From the NCBI GenBank assembly GCA_003993805.1, contig RSEF01000005.1, positions 20,420,352 to 20,484,351 on the forward strand: 64,000 nt of DNA, written 5' to 3'. Positions 1 to 13,900 of this stretch are shown here, piece after piece. The stretch's first letter is position 1; each line of letters begins with the position of its first letter. The position numbers and the translations under genes were made by a program. The notes beneath the pieces are model-generated. The model had not been told where the DNA came from, ran no database searches, and was given only the letters and a program-made list of their open reading frames with translations. The DNA comes from Himantopus leucocephalus (lineage: Eukaryota; Chordata; Aves; Charadriiformes; Recurvirostridae).

Positions 1-75
1 AAAAAAAAAAAAAAACCTAAAAAACCAACAAAACAAACAAAAAACCAAAACAAAACAAAAATAAAACTCAACCAG
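1..75. repeat. A-rich low-complexity sequence
   Basis: Almost every base is A with scattered C, starting with a run of 15 A. This could be the A-rich edge of a retroelement or a simple repeat cut by the window edge. No gene is visible between here and the CpG island that starts near 250. Confidence 0.7.
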
Positions 76-249
76 CTTTCAATGCCTCTTTTTTAACAGC
101 AGTCAGAAGGGACCTGAGTGAGTCCTCCTGGTTATTCACAAAAGAAACAGCAGCGCAGAGTGAAAACTGGTATGGCCGTAAAAATCACTGCTGACGCAAA
201 AACTGGTGAGGGTTTTCTTTCTTTTTTTTATGAAGGGGACGACAGCTTT

Positions 250-1090
250 ACCCAGGTTTCCGCAGCTTTGGCGAGGCCGCCCGCTCCGGGGCGTGCAGAC
301 GCGGACGCCGGCTCCCAACCGGGACGAGACCTGTTCCCGTTCCCGCACCGCCCAGCTGGCGCGCCACCGCCCCGCCCCCTCCCAGCCGCCGCTCGCCCTC
401 CGCCGCAGCAGGGGGCGCTGTAGCGCACCTGCCGCTTCCCTGCGCCCCGCTTGCTTTGGGCGACCGCCGCCCCGCTGCCTCCCGAGGAGAAGGCGGAAGC
501 GGCGCCTGGCGGGGAGCGGCCGGCGGGGCCGCGGGTCGGCGGTGAGTACGGGCGGGCAGGGGGGAAGGGTGCTGCCGGCCCGCGGCGGCTCGCGGGCACA
601 AGCTGCGGCGGGGGTGGCTCGCCGGACTCTGGCAAGCGACGGGGCGGCCGGGGCGGAGCGTTTTCCCACCCGGGCCGCGGCTGCTGGATTGGAAGCGGAG
701 CGCGGTCCTCGCCTCCGGGCACAGGCGGGCGGCGGCCTGTAGCGCTGCGGCCTCTTCCCCGACAGCGGGGCTCGGCGTCTGGGGTGACTGAGCCGGGGAC
801 TTGCCGGCGAAGAGGGCCGGCGTTGGAGGAGGGCGGTCGCTCGGACCGAGGCTCCGAAACGGAAACCGCCCTGCCGTCTGCACGGCGAGCCCAGCGGCTG
901 CAAGCCCCGCCGTGCCTGACGGCGGCAGGGAGAGTCACACTGGTTTACCTGGGGGGAGGGATGGCTTTCTCTTGCCTCTTAACTGTGCGGGTTGTGCCAT
1001 CGGGCAGCGGTAGGAGCATTAGCCACGGCGNCGGGGGGGGGGGGGGGGTCCGAGTCGTAGCCCGAATTGTGAGTTCCTGTGCAGCCTCGA
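250..1090 (+). promoter_or_regulatory. TRAF6: CpG island, probable TRAF6 promoter
   Basis: The sequence is very GC-rich and dense in CG dinucleotides, in sharp contrast to the AT-rich DNA on both sides. GC boxes of the Sp1 type occur at 367-383 (CCGCCCCGCCCCCTCCC). No TATA box is evident, as expected for a housekeeping-type CpG-island promoter. A consensus splice donor lies inside the island at 542, and the next gene downstream on this strand is TRAF6, so this is inferred to be its promoter. The long open frames on both strands here come from GC richness, not from coding. A single N at 1031 is followed by a G homopolymer, so the local sequence is not reliable there. The exact transcription start cannot be read from the sequence. 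Confidence 0.75.
440..541 (+). other. TRAF6: Probable TRAF6 non-coding exon 1 (3' end at splice donor)
   Basis: The exon end is set by the donor G|GTGAGTACG at 541/542, a near-perfect match to consensus. The left boundary is a guess because the start site is not visible. The main exon with the start codon begins at an acceptor at 7,611 and carries only 31 bases of 5' UTR, so at least one upstream non-coding exon is required. Mammalian TRAF6 also has a non-coding first exon. Additional non-coding exons in the intron cannot be excluded. Confidence 0.5.
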
Positions 1091-4000
1091 GTACATCAAC
1101 TTAAAAGTGGGCTCTGTTTTTCCAACTGTGAAATGGAGGTACTCAGTAGATTCTTCGGGAACATGGTAAAATTCTGTAAGGATGATTTGCAAGAGGTTAC
1201 TGTTTCTAAAACCGATAGCGTTATTTTCTGGTAGAGACTGGCAGGACTTAATGTTTGTAGTAAATTTATTAACACAAGCAATAAGTTATGATTTCAGTAG
1301 TACTTTCCACCAATTTCATCTGGTTTACATAGGTCACACAGAGTCTTTTCATACTTAAACGGAAATCTCAGCTGTAGGTGGGAGGAAGATGTTCTAATTA
1401 TATCCCTTATACTTAGTAGTTAAAGTTAGCCGAAAGTATTTATCCGTGTTTGCTTCTGATAAGTTCTGCATGCTGCAGAGCTACCTGTGAGCTATGTGGA
1501 TTTTGTTGTCTTAGGTACCATTAACAGAATGATTAAGAAAGTATGGATTTGAAGTTTTTGGTGAGGGAGAGGTATGAAAAGGCAAAGTTACTGGCTACAC
1601 TAACAGCTTGTCAGTGTGTTCTACCCTGTGTGCACCATCTGTGTTAAAACATGCAAGCAAACTGCTTTGTCTTTCCAAATGTACGAAAGGGCCATAAAAC
1701 TAGACCCACTAGTATCAGAAGGAAAAAAGGTCATAGAAGTATGCTGATAAAAGCACTGTGATGGAAAGTATCACTTTGGGCATAATTCTTCGAATTGTTC
1801 CACATTACCTTCAGCTTTTTCCAGCAGCTAAAGATTTGTGGAGCTCAGTCAGGCTCCATTGAATGAGAAGTCATCAAGACATAAATGGCTTTTTAAGTTG
1901 CATCACTGCAATACTGCTTTCTATTTAAAATTTGTGCTACTGTGTTTAAAAAGACAATGCACACGATAGATACTTAAGCTGATAGAACTTCAGAACGAAA
2001 AAACGTCTGAGGTAAACATGCTTTTTCTTCAGACGTTGAACTTTGATGAGTTTCATATGTCAAGAAGAGTAACTTTTGTATCTCAGTAGCACAGATTAGT
2101 TAAACAAATATAAAAAAGTTTTAGATCCAGAATGAAAACTAACAATAAAACATGCTGGGTATAAAGCATGTCAAAAAGAAAATAAAAGTAAACATAAGGT
2201 AGAGTGAAAAGGAGAAATGTTTTAGTTTTTTCAGAATGTGTGCTTAATTCACTGTTTATTTTCCCAGGGTCTCAAATTGTTTTACTAATGCTGGATACAA
2301 GCTTAATGCTTGTTGAGGTAGGTGGTAATTAAATCTAGCCTGGAGGCTGTGCCTTGCGGAAATGACATAGCCATACTTCTCCCTGCCTCTTTTTCAAGTA
2401 CTTTCTGTTCTGATGTTTACTTTGTCGCCATTACGGCAACATCTAAAATTCTCTGCAGATCTACTGAGGGATGTAAAAAGGCACAATGCATATCTCGAAG
2501 TGTTCACAGTGTGCAAAAGGAGAGCAGAGGCCAAAGACAGCAGAGTATCTGCCAAAGTAAAGAATAGTATTGTTATTCTCACTAACAAGGCTTTCCTTGT
2601 ATTTGTTAATCTGAACAATTCTCAGTGAAATGTCTCTAGAAGTTAATAAATTGCAGAAAGGTTTGGGGGATTTTGGGTTGGGTTGGTTTTTTGATTATAG
2701 AAAAACCGATGGAATATTTTGGTGTTAAATACAGTATAGTGCACTTCCACTGCTCACTAAAATTAAATTTGTTTTGACATACTTAAGTAGGATAAAATGT
2801 GAACGTAACTGGGAATATGCCACCATGCTAAGTAACACTTAGGCATAAAAATACATATGTGATTAAAGCCTGACAAGCCTTATCCAAGCAAAGAGAAATC
2901 GCCTGGAAAGCTTCAGAAACCCCCAAAGGCCACTTTGCTCCAGAGGCAGGAGCTCTTGATAGTGTCTAATGAGCTTTTAATATTGTGGTTTGATTGTATT
3001 TGCCTCAAACAAAAATTCTTATTCTAAGTATTTAAGTTCACATGTTAAAAAAATAACTGTAGTGGTTATCCAAAAGACTTGGAAGTCTTAACAGTTACTG
3101 CTATTAGAAAAAAAGTTGATAACAAAATGCTTGCATACTTTTACAAGAAACCAGAATTTGTTTTTTGCGGTTCGAAGTTCTGGCCAAACCTCCTATAGCT
3201 TTGGCTTGCCTAGCCATTTGATAGCTTTGAAATGAAAGTGGTTTATAGCCATTAATTAAAAGGAACTTGCATCATTTTATGTATTCTGCCTGGATGAGGC
3301 CACAGTGATGATAGTTACGGACCTTGTAATGCAAACACAGTGCTTATCAGTTGTCAGTAGACCATTGATTAATATGGCTGGGAATAAGTGTTGAAAGTAT
3401 TGCTTCATAAACAAATTATCCAAAGCCACTCCACTGGTCTGTCAGTCTCATGACCCAGAAATCTATATGCACAAAACTCTTCTCAGCGAGGCAGAAGAAG
3501 AAAAAAGAAAAGTTTGGCCAGTTTTTTGTGTCCATATAATGGAGCTTAGGTAGGACTTTTATATATTTTCGTGCTCTGAAGAGCCACAGGATTAATTCAG
3601 AAACTTCTCTAAATCAAAAAATATTACTGGTACCAGAAGATATCTTCGCATTGCCTGGAAAATTACACTATAATTAGAGTAATAGGGAGGAAATAAAACT
3701 AGGCATTACATCCTATTTACACTGAAATATGAAATGATACCTTTAAGCATCTGGCAAAAGTGAAGGAACACTGTACAGAGAGTGCATCAGTTACTACAAA
3801 ATAGAAAATTTTGAATATTAATCAGTAAGTATTGAATGCAATTAATTTGCACATGCCCGTTCATAGAAAATTCACCCCGAGTAGCCATATAAATAAGGAA
3901 ATCAATACAAAATGCTATTCGAAATCCCTTTTCTTACTTGAAGTTCATAAACACAATTGATGTGCTTGTAGCCTGGCCGTGACATAACCAGCAGGGAAAA

Positions 4001-7000
4001 TGCCTTCAACACTGATGATGGGACTTTGCAAATGGGAGTTCTGAGTTTTGTTGCATGCATTAATTTAAAATATGGCTGGTTTTTAATTCCGTTTTGAAAT
4101 TGGTTTTGTCAGTTTTAAGGTACAGTATTCTTGCAGGAGTTTGCTCTTCTGGTCTGACTGTGCTATCTCAGATCAACCTAATCACTTTGTAATGCAACAG
4201 TGTAAATAGCAACATAGCCAACATAGCACAGGTTACTTACTGAAGAAAGGTTTCATTATGGTTTAATCTTAAAGTTAGAAGAGTAGTATGGGGACTCCCT
4301 GTCGTCTTAACTGTGTCTTTTCTGGGGCATGAAGGTTTGATCCTTAGGGCATTCCAGGTTTCTGCAGCACAAATTATAATCAAACAAATTCTGTCCATTA
4401 CCATTTGGCCTGGAAAGCACTTTCCTTTCCGTTGTCAAACAATACAGCTGTTGCCTTGGAGAGAGAAATCAACCTTTGCTGGCCCAAGGACTTTGGGTAC
4501 CTGGTGTGTGCAAGCTGAAACCTATTATCTGTCTACTCAGTAAGTCTGATAGGACTTCCTAGCTCTAGAAAAGGCTGTTCCAGGTGCGTTACCAAACATA
4601 GGTTTAAGGCTTCCTCTGCCTGAGAAACTTCACACTGGCAAAAACAAGAATTACCGTGTAATGATCCAGTTCAATCTCAGTTGTTCCTTGATCTGAAGAC
4701 TGGATGTTGTCCAAACAAGAAAAGGTCATAAAGCAGGCTACTGAAGTGTTTAATGTATTAAACTACCAACATCAGTAAAATGGGTAAATTCTAAAGGCTG
4801 TGGTGTAGACAAGGTATTATAAATTAAGATTTGCATATTGTTGCACTTGTATTTGACACAATTTTATTTGTCACAGAGGAAGAATAACAAGTATTATCAA
4901 TAGGAAGAAAACCTGATGTTTTGGGGGGATGTTTGCTCGGTTTTACTTTACTGGTAATCTATTTCGTAATCAAAACGAAAGGGTAGCAATTTGATGTGAA
5001 TTTAGGGATATATACTGGTTTGGGTTTTAAAAGCCATCCTCTTCTAGCTGAAATTTTTTTAAATTCCCCAGGGGAGGAACATGAAAACTGCTATAGTAGG
5101 CTTATGAATTGTGTGTTCCACCTTCATCAGGGGAAAGACCTGTCATCAACATTGAAAGTATACTATTCTGTAATTGGTTTTGCTCTAGCGCTGCTCTGTT
5201 CAAGAAGATTGAATCTGTGTTCCTACTCTTGGAGGGTAAAATAAGTGCCACAAGAAACAGAACTAATTCCTACTACAGTAGTTAACAACTTGTAGAGGAA
5301 TTGTATTAAACTATGGTGGAGTAATCAGGCCTCGGTTAATGGTCTGAGTAACAGTAGTATGGATTTTGATTTGGAAAATCGTGCCCTGCCCCACACCTAT
5401 AAATACATGTGGAGGAAGGAGGGTTTTCCTCACAGATAAGGTGAAATGCATTAGAGCAGTAGAAGGAATCCTGTGTTATATAAAACATGAACCAAAATTA
5501 AAAATCTGGCTTTTAATCACCTTAAGTTGGCTTTTTGTGCCTGAATTTCCCTGTTTAAAAAGAGGAGCCAATGATACTTGCGCTTCTTTTTTTATGAACC
5601 CCTTGGTCATACGCAGACAAAAAGCTCCACGTGGGAGTGGAGTGTATCACTGAATAAGGGGATTTTTGTGTGAGACTGGGATGATGACTGGTTGCAGTGA
5701 CTCATTCATTAAAATGACTCTGGTATAGGATTTTGTTTCTGTAAACTGAACGTACATACCTGCTATGCTTGTAGAAACAATTTAAATGGATGAAAAGAAC
5801 AGCACTTAAATCTACAAAGTGTTCAACTGTCAAGATTATACTGAGTCAGATCCTGTTTTCTTCCTTATAAGAACAATATTTCAAATAGTAGGTTTTTTCC
5901 TAGCAAGAGCCCAAGGGAAAAGTCGTGCACTTCTTTGCAGTTAACGTGACAGCTGAATTTGGGTAAGTCCTTGCGACTTCCTAAATTCCTTTGTGACATT
6001 GCTAAAGGGATATATGTTCCTCTTCCCTTTCTTAGTCTCACGAAATATACCCTTGTGGCTTAGAATAATGTGAATTTTTCAGTCCTAGGCTGGCCTGTGG
6101 ATTCTAGTATCCTGCATACCAACATTCCCACTCCATTGGCCTAACTTAGCTCCTGTGATTATTCATGCAAATATGGCCTGTGGACTAATCATCCTCTGCA
6201 GTGGCTGTTAAGTAAGTTACATTAGTTTAAAAATGGAAACAAGTTGGTTTTTTTTCTCCAGATGGCAATCTAAAACATCTTTATGTCACAGAGCATCTTT
6301 CTAAGATGTTCCATGGGATTAAATTGATCATTTTTGGACTATGCCTGAAGCAACTGCTGAGAATTTACTTGGTGTTTAGTTTGTATTGCTGTTGTGTTTA
6401 GGAGTCTTGATTATAAAGCCTCTTGTGGTAGATAATGTATAGGTATAATACATGGGGGCAGAGAACAGGAATAGAAGTAAACATCACTCCTTGCGTGCAG
6501 TTCCAGACAGCTCTGCTATAGAGTTATTTCTGCATAAAGGGAGCGTTGCTGACCAGTTCAGTACAACTCTGAACTGTCAAACTCTGTACCTTAAAGGTAT
6601 TTGGGAAATTTCAGGAATGCTACTCTTCAGATACTTCTCATATCTCTGCATAGCTCAACGAAATGGAAAGTCACATATTTACGCAATAGAATAAAAGTTC
6701 TGTTTTGATTCTGACTGTAGCTGACCTAAATATTGTAACCTTGCCTGTTTGATTTTGTTTGGTAGATCTGCCTCTTATTATTTTTGGTCAGGGTAACTGG
6801 AAAAAAGAACAGCTCATACGCTGTTAGCATGGGCAGTATTGCTTATTGTTTATCATGTAGGTGGCCTCCCTGCCAGCTAGACTGGAAGAGGGAAAGGACA
6901 GCAAGAAATCTGAGTACCAGTAATTTGTAGATTGCTTTTGAGATGTGGAAGTATTAGCCTCATCTCATGTGTAGCATCTTACTCAATTTAAAGTCCTGTT

Positions 7001-7610
7001 GGCAAATTTAAAATGTTACCAGCAGTGCTGTATATTTGAATTTCATTTGCAGGACAGCATCTGCTTGGTTTGGGTACTTGGACTTGCATTTGTTTGTGGA
7101 CATGCACCTAAACTGATCTGAAACCTATGCTGTGAATCGCTGTATACAGAAAATGTTAAATAACCTTTATTCATTGCAAGGAAAATATGGAATTGAGCTA
7201 TTCTTATCCAATAAATCTTGGTTTTGTACAGCATTTTTCATGCAAATTATATTTGAGTGCTCTAGAAGTAAATAATACTGAATGGATAAAGAGGCATCTT
7301 CACTAAACATAGCAAGGAGAAAGCGTATTCCTCTTTTTACAGAAATCGGGTAGTCAGATGAAAGAGATTACGAAAAAGTGTGCGTGTATTTGAACTAGGC
7401 TGACAGGATGCAGTGCTCTTTCCTATATATCACAAGATAAGTAAAAAAGATAGGTAACAGTAATTGGGACAAAACAAAACCAGTGATCTTGAGTAGAACC
7501 AAATCATCACCATTGTTCCAGTGCTTCTAGTCAGAAATAAAATCTGTTCTTGACCAGAAAGAAGGGTCTTGGAATATTTTAGATTAACACATCTTTTTGT
7601 CATCTTGCAG
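542..7610 (+). other. TRAF6: TRAF6 intron 1 (7.07 kb)
   Basis: The intron runs from the donor at 542 to the acceptor TTTTTGTCATCTTGCAG ending at 7,610. After the CpG island ends near 1,100 the DNA is AT-rich, with short open frames only. None of these has a recognisable domain or codon bias. I see no clear transposon. First introns of this kind often hold regulatory elements, but none can be pointed to here. Confidence 0.55.
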
Positions 7611-7937
7611 ACCATTTCTGTGTAGCACTTGATTAGCTACTATGAGCTTGCTATATAGTGATAACAGTTGTGGAGCCCGAGACGTGGAAAGCGGCTGCTG
7701 TGCAGCCATGGCCAGTGCCTGCAGCGTTGGAGCGAAAGAAGACAGCGTAAGCGTCAGCAGTGCAACTGGAAACCCTCCAAGTTCTTTCACAGAGGAAACA
7801 CAAGGATATGATGTGGAGTTTGATCCACCCTTGGAAAGTAAATATGAATGTCCAATCTGTTTGATGGCTCTTCGGGAAGCAGTGCAGACACCATGTGGAC
7901 ACCGTTTCTGCAAAGGCTGCATTGTCAAATCGATAAG
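7611..7937 (+). CDS. TRAF6: TRAF6 coding exon 1 (5' UTR 7611-7641, residues 1-99)
   Basis: The acceptor CATCTTGCAG ends at 7,610 and the donor AG|GTAAAG is at 7,937/7,938. The ATG at 7,642 has A at -3 and is preceded in frame by TGA at 7,630. The exon encodes a variable Ser/Cys-rich N terminus, then the conserved segment ending in the core of the RING, with CPIC at 70-73 and CGHRFC at 85-90. Codon 99 (Arg) is split after two bases and is completed by the first base of the next exon. Confidence 0.96.
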
Positions 7938-10900
7938 GTAAAGGAAAACTTGTGGAAGTTGCTTTTAAGAAGTTTGCTTACCAAAGCAGAGTAGTTCAAG
8001 GGCAATGTAAACTGAATAGAACTGCTTAAGGTGCATTACCAGTGAGTGCTAGCAGAACTCTGGGAATCTATAATTTATTAAAGATGCTTTCTAATAAACA
8101 CCATGTATGGCCAAAATATCATGAGTCTGGAGGTTGCATGAGCTTTAGATATTTTGCCATTTGTACAAATTTACCCAGGTTATGAACCTAAAAATTTGAT
8201 TGAGTAAACATTAAATAATAATTTTTTAAAAGTAGCTAAATCCTCCAAATAAATTCCATTTTCAGCCCAGGATTATAAAGCCTGTCTTTCCCTATGATTG
8301 TTTCTCTAGATAACTACAGGCAACTACAGACAACATGGTTTCTTGGTGCAGATACAGCAATTCATGCTTTCAGTTCTTTGCTTGGAATCAGCTGCTTCCT
8401 TGTTGAGCTGGAAGAGAGAATGTAATGAGGGAATAGTCTTGAACAAAGCGTTGAGAGAAGGAACTAGGTGGCATGTGGGGGGAGTGGGAATGAGATATGA
8501 AGGTGAGAACAGGCTTGGCTTATAAAAATGAATGATTGAAAGAGCAAGGAAGGGCAGAAAGTACACTGGTAGAGTGTATTTCCCTCAAACCTGGAATACA
8601 GTCATCAGTGTCCCGCACATGTCAATGAGTATTGGAACACATTGATGGAAGGCTAGATATTATGCTGCAGGGTTTTTCCTTCTTAGCATAAGCCAGATTT
8701 TTTCTTCTCAATTGCTCACTTAGCTCAAATGTCACAGTACTTTGGTAGGAATCTAAATACTTAATTCTGTGTGACCCACATATAGAATTGGTTAATTTAC
8801 AACCTTACTTTGCACACCTTTGTGTAAAGATCATCAAACTGTCTTCAGTGTTACCGTACAACATTGTTTTTCCCGGGCATTAATTTTTAGCGTGCAAAAT
8901 GGATAGTGCTTTCTTGATTGATTTTTCCATACCATTTATCCATAGTTCTATTCCATGTCTTTTTCTCCATAGTTTATCATTTGTAGCTCACTAAATGAAC
9001 AGTATGCCAGCAATGATGTTCTTTGAATACAGTTTTTTGTGGGGGTTTTGTGGGCTTCCGTGTAGCTTCTGTCGCTGTTGTATCTGATGATACTATATTT
9101 CTTCATGACATCCCTTTTAGATAAAGGTGGGAAGTGTTGGAGCCAAATATGAGAAGGCAAACTCAATTTTGCATTCCCTACTTATGATAGCAAAAGATCA
9201 GGCTATCTTCCTTTTAGCAAGCACAGAAATTTGTCTATGTTTGCAGCACAGTTCTTGTTAACATTGGTTTCATCGCTATTTCTGAGAAAAGGATGCAAAT
9301 TCACTATCCATAAAATGCAGAATACCACCAGTGTTCATTCATGAAAAGTGACTCGCCTGTGGATTCTGCAGAGGAAGCTGAGAGATACTTAATTCACTAA
9401 CCATACCATGAGATCACCCTGCTCCCTTAGTCCCTTGTTCACTGTGTTTCTACTTCTGCAAGAAAAGTACTATTGGGCCTTACCTAGCTGCATCACGTAT
9501 TGGCGTCAGCCGGGTGCATGGAAGGAGGCGAATTTTTTGCCCTAACCTGAACCTGTTGTTGACTATAATCCAGTTCCCTAGGCATCAGCAGTTGGCTTCA
9601 CTTTCCTGCCTTTGCTTTGCACATTCCAACCTAAGGTCTTTCAAGAGGTTAATGTACATCATTTCATGCATGCTTGTAAGTATTGAATTAGACATTTGTA
9701 CTAATAAAGGCCATTACATTTTGGAATTCCTTACCTGCTCTCTCTGAGCTTGCTCTATTTATTGGCAGTAGCAGTTTTTGTACTCTTCTTTAAGTTGGGT
9801 ATTTCTGGAAGAAATAAAAGAAATCCTTAAACCTTCTCATTGGAGTATGATGTCTATAAATCCTGCAGGTAAATTAGTCAGTACTTAAGTATACTGAGCT
9901 TTAGAAATGTCTACTCACCAGTCATTTCAAAGACAACAGAATTCCTCGGTTAAAAACTGAGGGGAAAAATGACTAAACTTAAAATTATTAAAAATGGGTG
10001 TCTCATTTCCAGTCTTTCAGATCCTTAACAGCTAAGGTGATCTTGTTTTCTAATCCTTCTGCTTCTGCTGATGAGCTGCACAGTTATGGTCATTGGTTAG
10101 AATTTACCACAGGACTGAGTGACGAACTGCAGTGAACCCATGCTCAGAACGCAACATCTCGTAGCAGGTAGAGAAACTTCTTTCTTAAACCCCAGGCACG
10201 GGAAATAGTTTCTCTTCCTTTTTAAATTAACAGAGCATTTCCTCTGCTCAAATTTTTAGGTCTGCAAACTGTTTGAATGACCAGAAGCTTTTGCTTCTTT
10301 TACACCCTTTCCCCATTTTACTTCATTTGTATAGATAGTATTGAGTGTTTCAGTAAATACTAAACACAGGTGGAAAGCATTTTTTGTCTTAGAGTCTGTA
10401 CGTTATCACTGTGATACTTCAGATGCTTCATTGACAGTAAATGTTCTCCCTTATTCCCCACTGAAATCTGTCTTTGGAGTGTGGTTTGAGTGAATGTTTG
10501 TGAAAGCAGAGCAGACAACTTAAAGTGCCAGACCCCTCTGAATCTCTGAAGGGCTGAACTGCGTGCTTAACTGGGACCCGTGGATCAAGCTATTGATTTG
10601 AAGTAGGTAGTACAGTAGTAGTACAGTACAATATTGACTTGGAGTATGTAATGTCTACAGTACCATATTGATTGATGTCACTGAGAAGCTTCTGCAGAAC
10701 TAAAATGAAAATGGAAAGTGATTGTGACATTCTCTAAGTACTGTTTTTCTCATTAAGTGATTGTCACAGCCTTTATTTGATCAGGAACAAAATTGCTTCT
10801 GTTTAGTACTCATTTGCCCACTGTCTAGCTTAAGTGAACGCAGAGAATAAGGATTTCAAATCATAAAGAATGGACAAGCATTTTTTGGTTAATTGCTTCT

Positions 10901-13900
10901 TGTGACTTACACAAACAGTTGTAGTTGTCCATGTTGAAGAAGTTGTGGCTGCAACTAGAAAGATTTTTTTAAAAAAACTTTTAAAGACTGGAGGCTTAGA
11001 TCTTACAATGTGACGGACATGATTAGACCAGATGGGTTTGATCATAGTAAATGTTTGCCTCCCAGAAAGTCTTGGCATCTTTTAAAATAAAGCTGTCTGA
11101 AGTGCTTTGAAGTGCTGTGAGTCATGGTAGTGAGGAAGGTTATCTACCTAAGCTACTACAAATAATAGTTTACAGATGTTACTGTCTACGAAGTACTTGA
11201 TTAGAAATTCTAGAAGAACTAAGTTCAGATGCAGTAGCTGCTTAAATTTCACTCTAGTCTTTCTTCTCCTGTGTCTTTGGTCAAAGCTGACTTAGGGCTT
11301 GTAGTAGAGTTTGCCAAATATCAGAACCTCTGTTTATCAGAAAAGCAGAATTATGAGCTGGCAAGGGGCAGCAAGGAAAGCTTTGGGTGCAAGCAGCTCA
11401 TCGAACAGCCAGCATGGCTGCAGTTAAAGTGTGTGTCAACTGTTTCAGCTTTTAGGCTAAACTGCTCCGTTGCTAAAATCATGGAGCAGGCTTTTTCTTT
11501 AAATAAAATTATTCTGGCTTTACTTTTCATACCTATATTTTAATTTCAAGGGAAATTATAGGAATATTCGTTGTACTTTGTAGCAGATGATTACTGGTTG
11601 GCACAGCCCAATGTGATGAGTAATTCCAGCATAGGAAAGCATCCGCTGTAATGTAAATTAGAACTGAGGTGCATAAACTCAAATCTGTGATAGGAAATGT
11701 ATAGCAACATTTTTGTGTGTGGATGGATCTAAGCAGCCTTTTAAACACAATCCCAATACTTGTAAATGGTGTTTGATGTCTGTTTAATATACTACAATAA
11801 GTTATTGCTCTTTCCTTACTATAATAATTGGAAAAGTGTCATTCATTCTTATTTTACCAATTGTCTGCTAGTTATTTAAACTGGGGGTCTGGTAATCATT
11901 ATTTAAAATTAATCTGGGGATTAATTCCCTTAAGCAAGGGAATGTTTCTGGGTTTTGACAAAGATCAGCATGACGATCATAGCTCAGGGAGCTATGAAAC
12001 AAAACAGCGCATTAGGTATTTTCTTTTTTCCATTTGTTTAGGAGTATGGATATCAGACTTGAGGCGAGCTAGCTCTTGCAAGCAAAACCCAGGAAAGGAA
12101 GTTCATTGTCTTTTTCTGAAGTCTCAGCTTTACCCCGGCTTCCTCTAGCAGCATTGCTGATGAAGGAGTTGCTGAGCAATTATTTCCTTTTCCAACAAAG
12201 AACACAAATTCCCTCATGGTCTCCACAGCCCACTAGGTTCTACTTCCCCTCATGCTTGCAAGCAGTGACAATGATCTGGTCTTTGATCTTTGCACCACAA
12301 GTGCACTCTGACATTTTTCCGCCCCATGTATTTATCCATTTTATTGCTGTTTCCATTAGCAGTTCAGCTCAGAAGCTTTGATCCCTCATGTCTCTTTAAC
12401 TATTACTTAATTGTGAATAGATACGTTCACCTACTGCTTCCAGAAATGAGCTGAGACTGCATATTTTTTAGAGGTCAATTTGGTGGAGGTGATCCCTTTT
12501 TTACTTTGTTTTTAATGATTCTTGTGTTTAAATGCAGTTAGACAGAACCTGAAGAAGTGGAACAGGCTGTTAGTTCTCTTGTGCAAGTCACATGCACCCG
12601 TGTTCCACCATCAGACTCCAAACTTTGGCCAGTTAGTGCTGACTTCCAGTCTGTTTGCTGTTAAAATGGCTTCAGATACAATGCCCAGTTCCAAATCCAG
12701 TGTAATTCTCATAGTTATTAGTAATTTTGTGTTTGGAGTGTTTTCACCCTTCTTTGCTGTATAAATAAACAAATTGAAGGATGATCAACAACAAAAACAG
12801 CAAAATGGGCTATATGAAAAGTAATGCCAAATAGATGAAGTGAATTTGAATAGATGAAGGCATTTTTGCTTTTTCTCTCATCTATGATCACCTTGGTTGT
12901 TTATAAAGTGAGAAAGGAGAGAAGGCCCAAGAATCTTTAAAGGATTGTTTTGAAATAATGTCTGAAATATTCTTTGATGTTTGAGCTACGTAAAGTACTT
13001 AAAGAAATGGAACTGTAAGTTCTTTGTTTCTTTACATCTTCCTCAAATTTATTTCCAGAATATCTATCGTGGCATTTGTCCAAATAAAAACGATTGAGTT
13101 AGAAAAGCGCTGCGATCCCAGTCATGCCACCTCTAGTGAAACTTGTGTATTGTCAATTTCTCTGATGTAGGTTGCATACTTTCTGGTAATTGCCACATAA
13201 ATGCCATTGTTTGCAGACATTTCTTAATGTGTTATAATTTGGCCACTAATGTCTTGCTGGTGTAAAAATATTTTAAATGAAAGGCAAAGTAAACTTGGAA
13301 TCTCTTTTTCTTTTCTTTTCTTTTCTGCATTGTAGAGATGCAGGTCACAAATGTCCAGTAGACAACGAAATTCTGCTCGAAAATCAACTTTTTCCTGACA
13401 ACTTCGCTAAACGGGAAATCCTTTCATTAATGGTTAAGTGTCCCAACAAGGGCTGCAGTATGAAGATGGAGCTGAGGCATTTAGAGGTGAGAATTAGTTT
13501 TGAAAATATGGAACCTTGTTTACATGGACAAGTAAAAATTCAAAATAAGTTAACGCAGATGGACGTAACCTGATACCTGTTTATGCTGATTCAATGCATT
13601 GTTCATTCAAGACTATAGCTGCATGTGTATTTTTTTCATGAGTCTTTAATTGTAATTAGGTCATTCTCAAGTGAACATCATAGTGCATGAAAATTGTACT
13701 AATGCAGCTTTCTCTTTAGGATCATTCATGTTTGTCTTTTGATCAGCTGTATCTGTACTTCACACAAGTTCCCTAAAGTCAGTTTAATATTCCCTCAAAG
13801 CAGCTAGACTACTTAGTTGAAATAATTGTTTTGGAAAATAATATACAAAGTTAAAATGATAAACATAAAGAATGCTCTCAGGTAAAAATTCAGCTTTAAG

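Noticed and set aside
118..1104. Long overlapping open frames on both strands at the left end
   Set aside because: They occur in all frames at once because the CpG island is poor in stop codons. The translations are low-complexity Arg/Pro/Gly/Ala and match no family.
7584..7928. Antisense open frames opposite the first TRAF6 coding exon
   Set aside because: They mirror the conserved RING-coding sequence and have no independent support.
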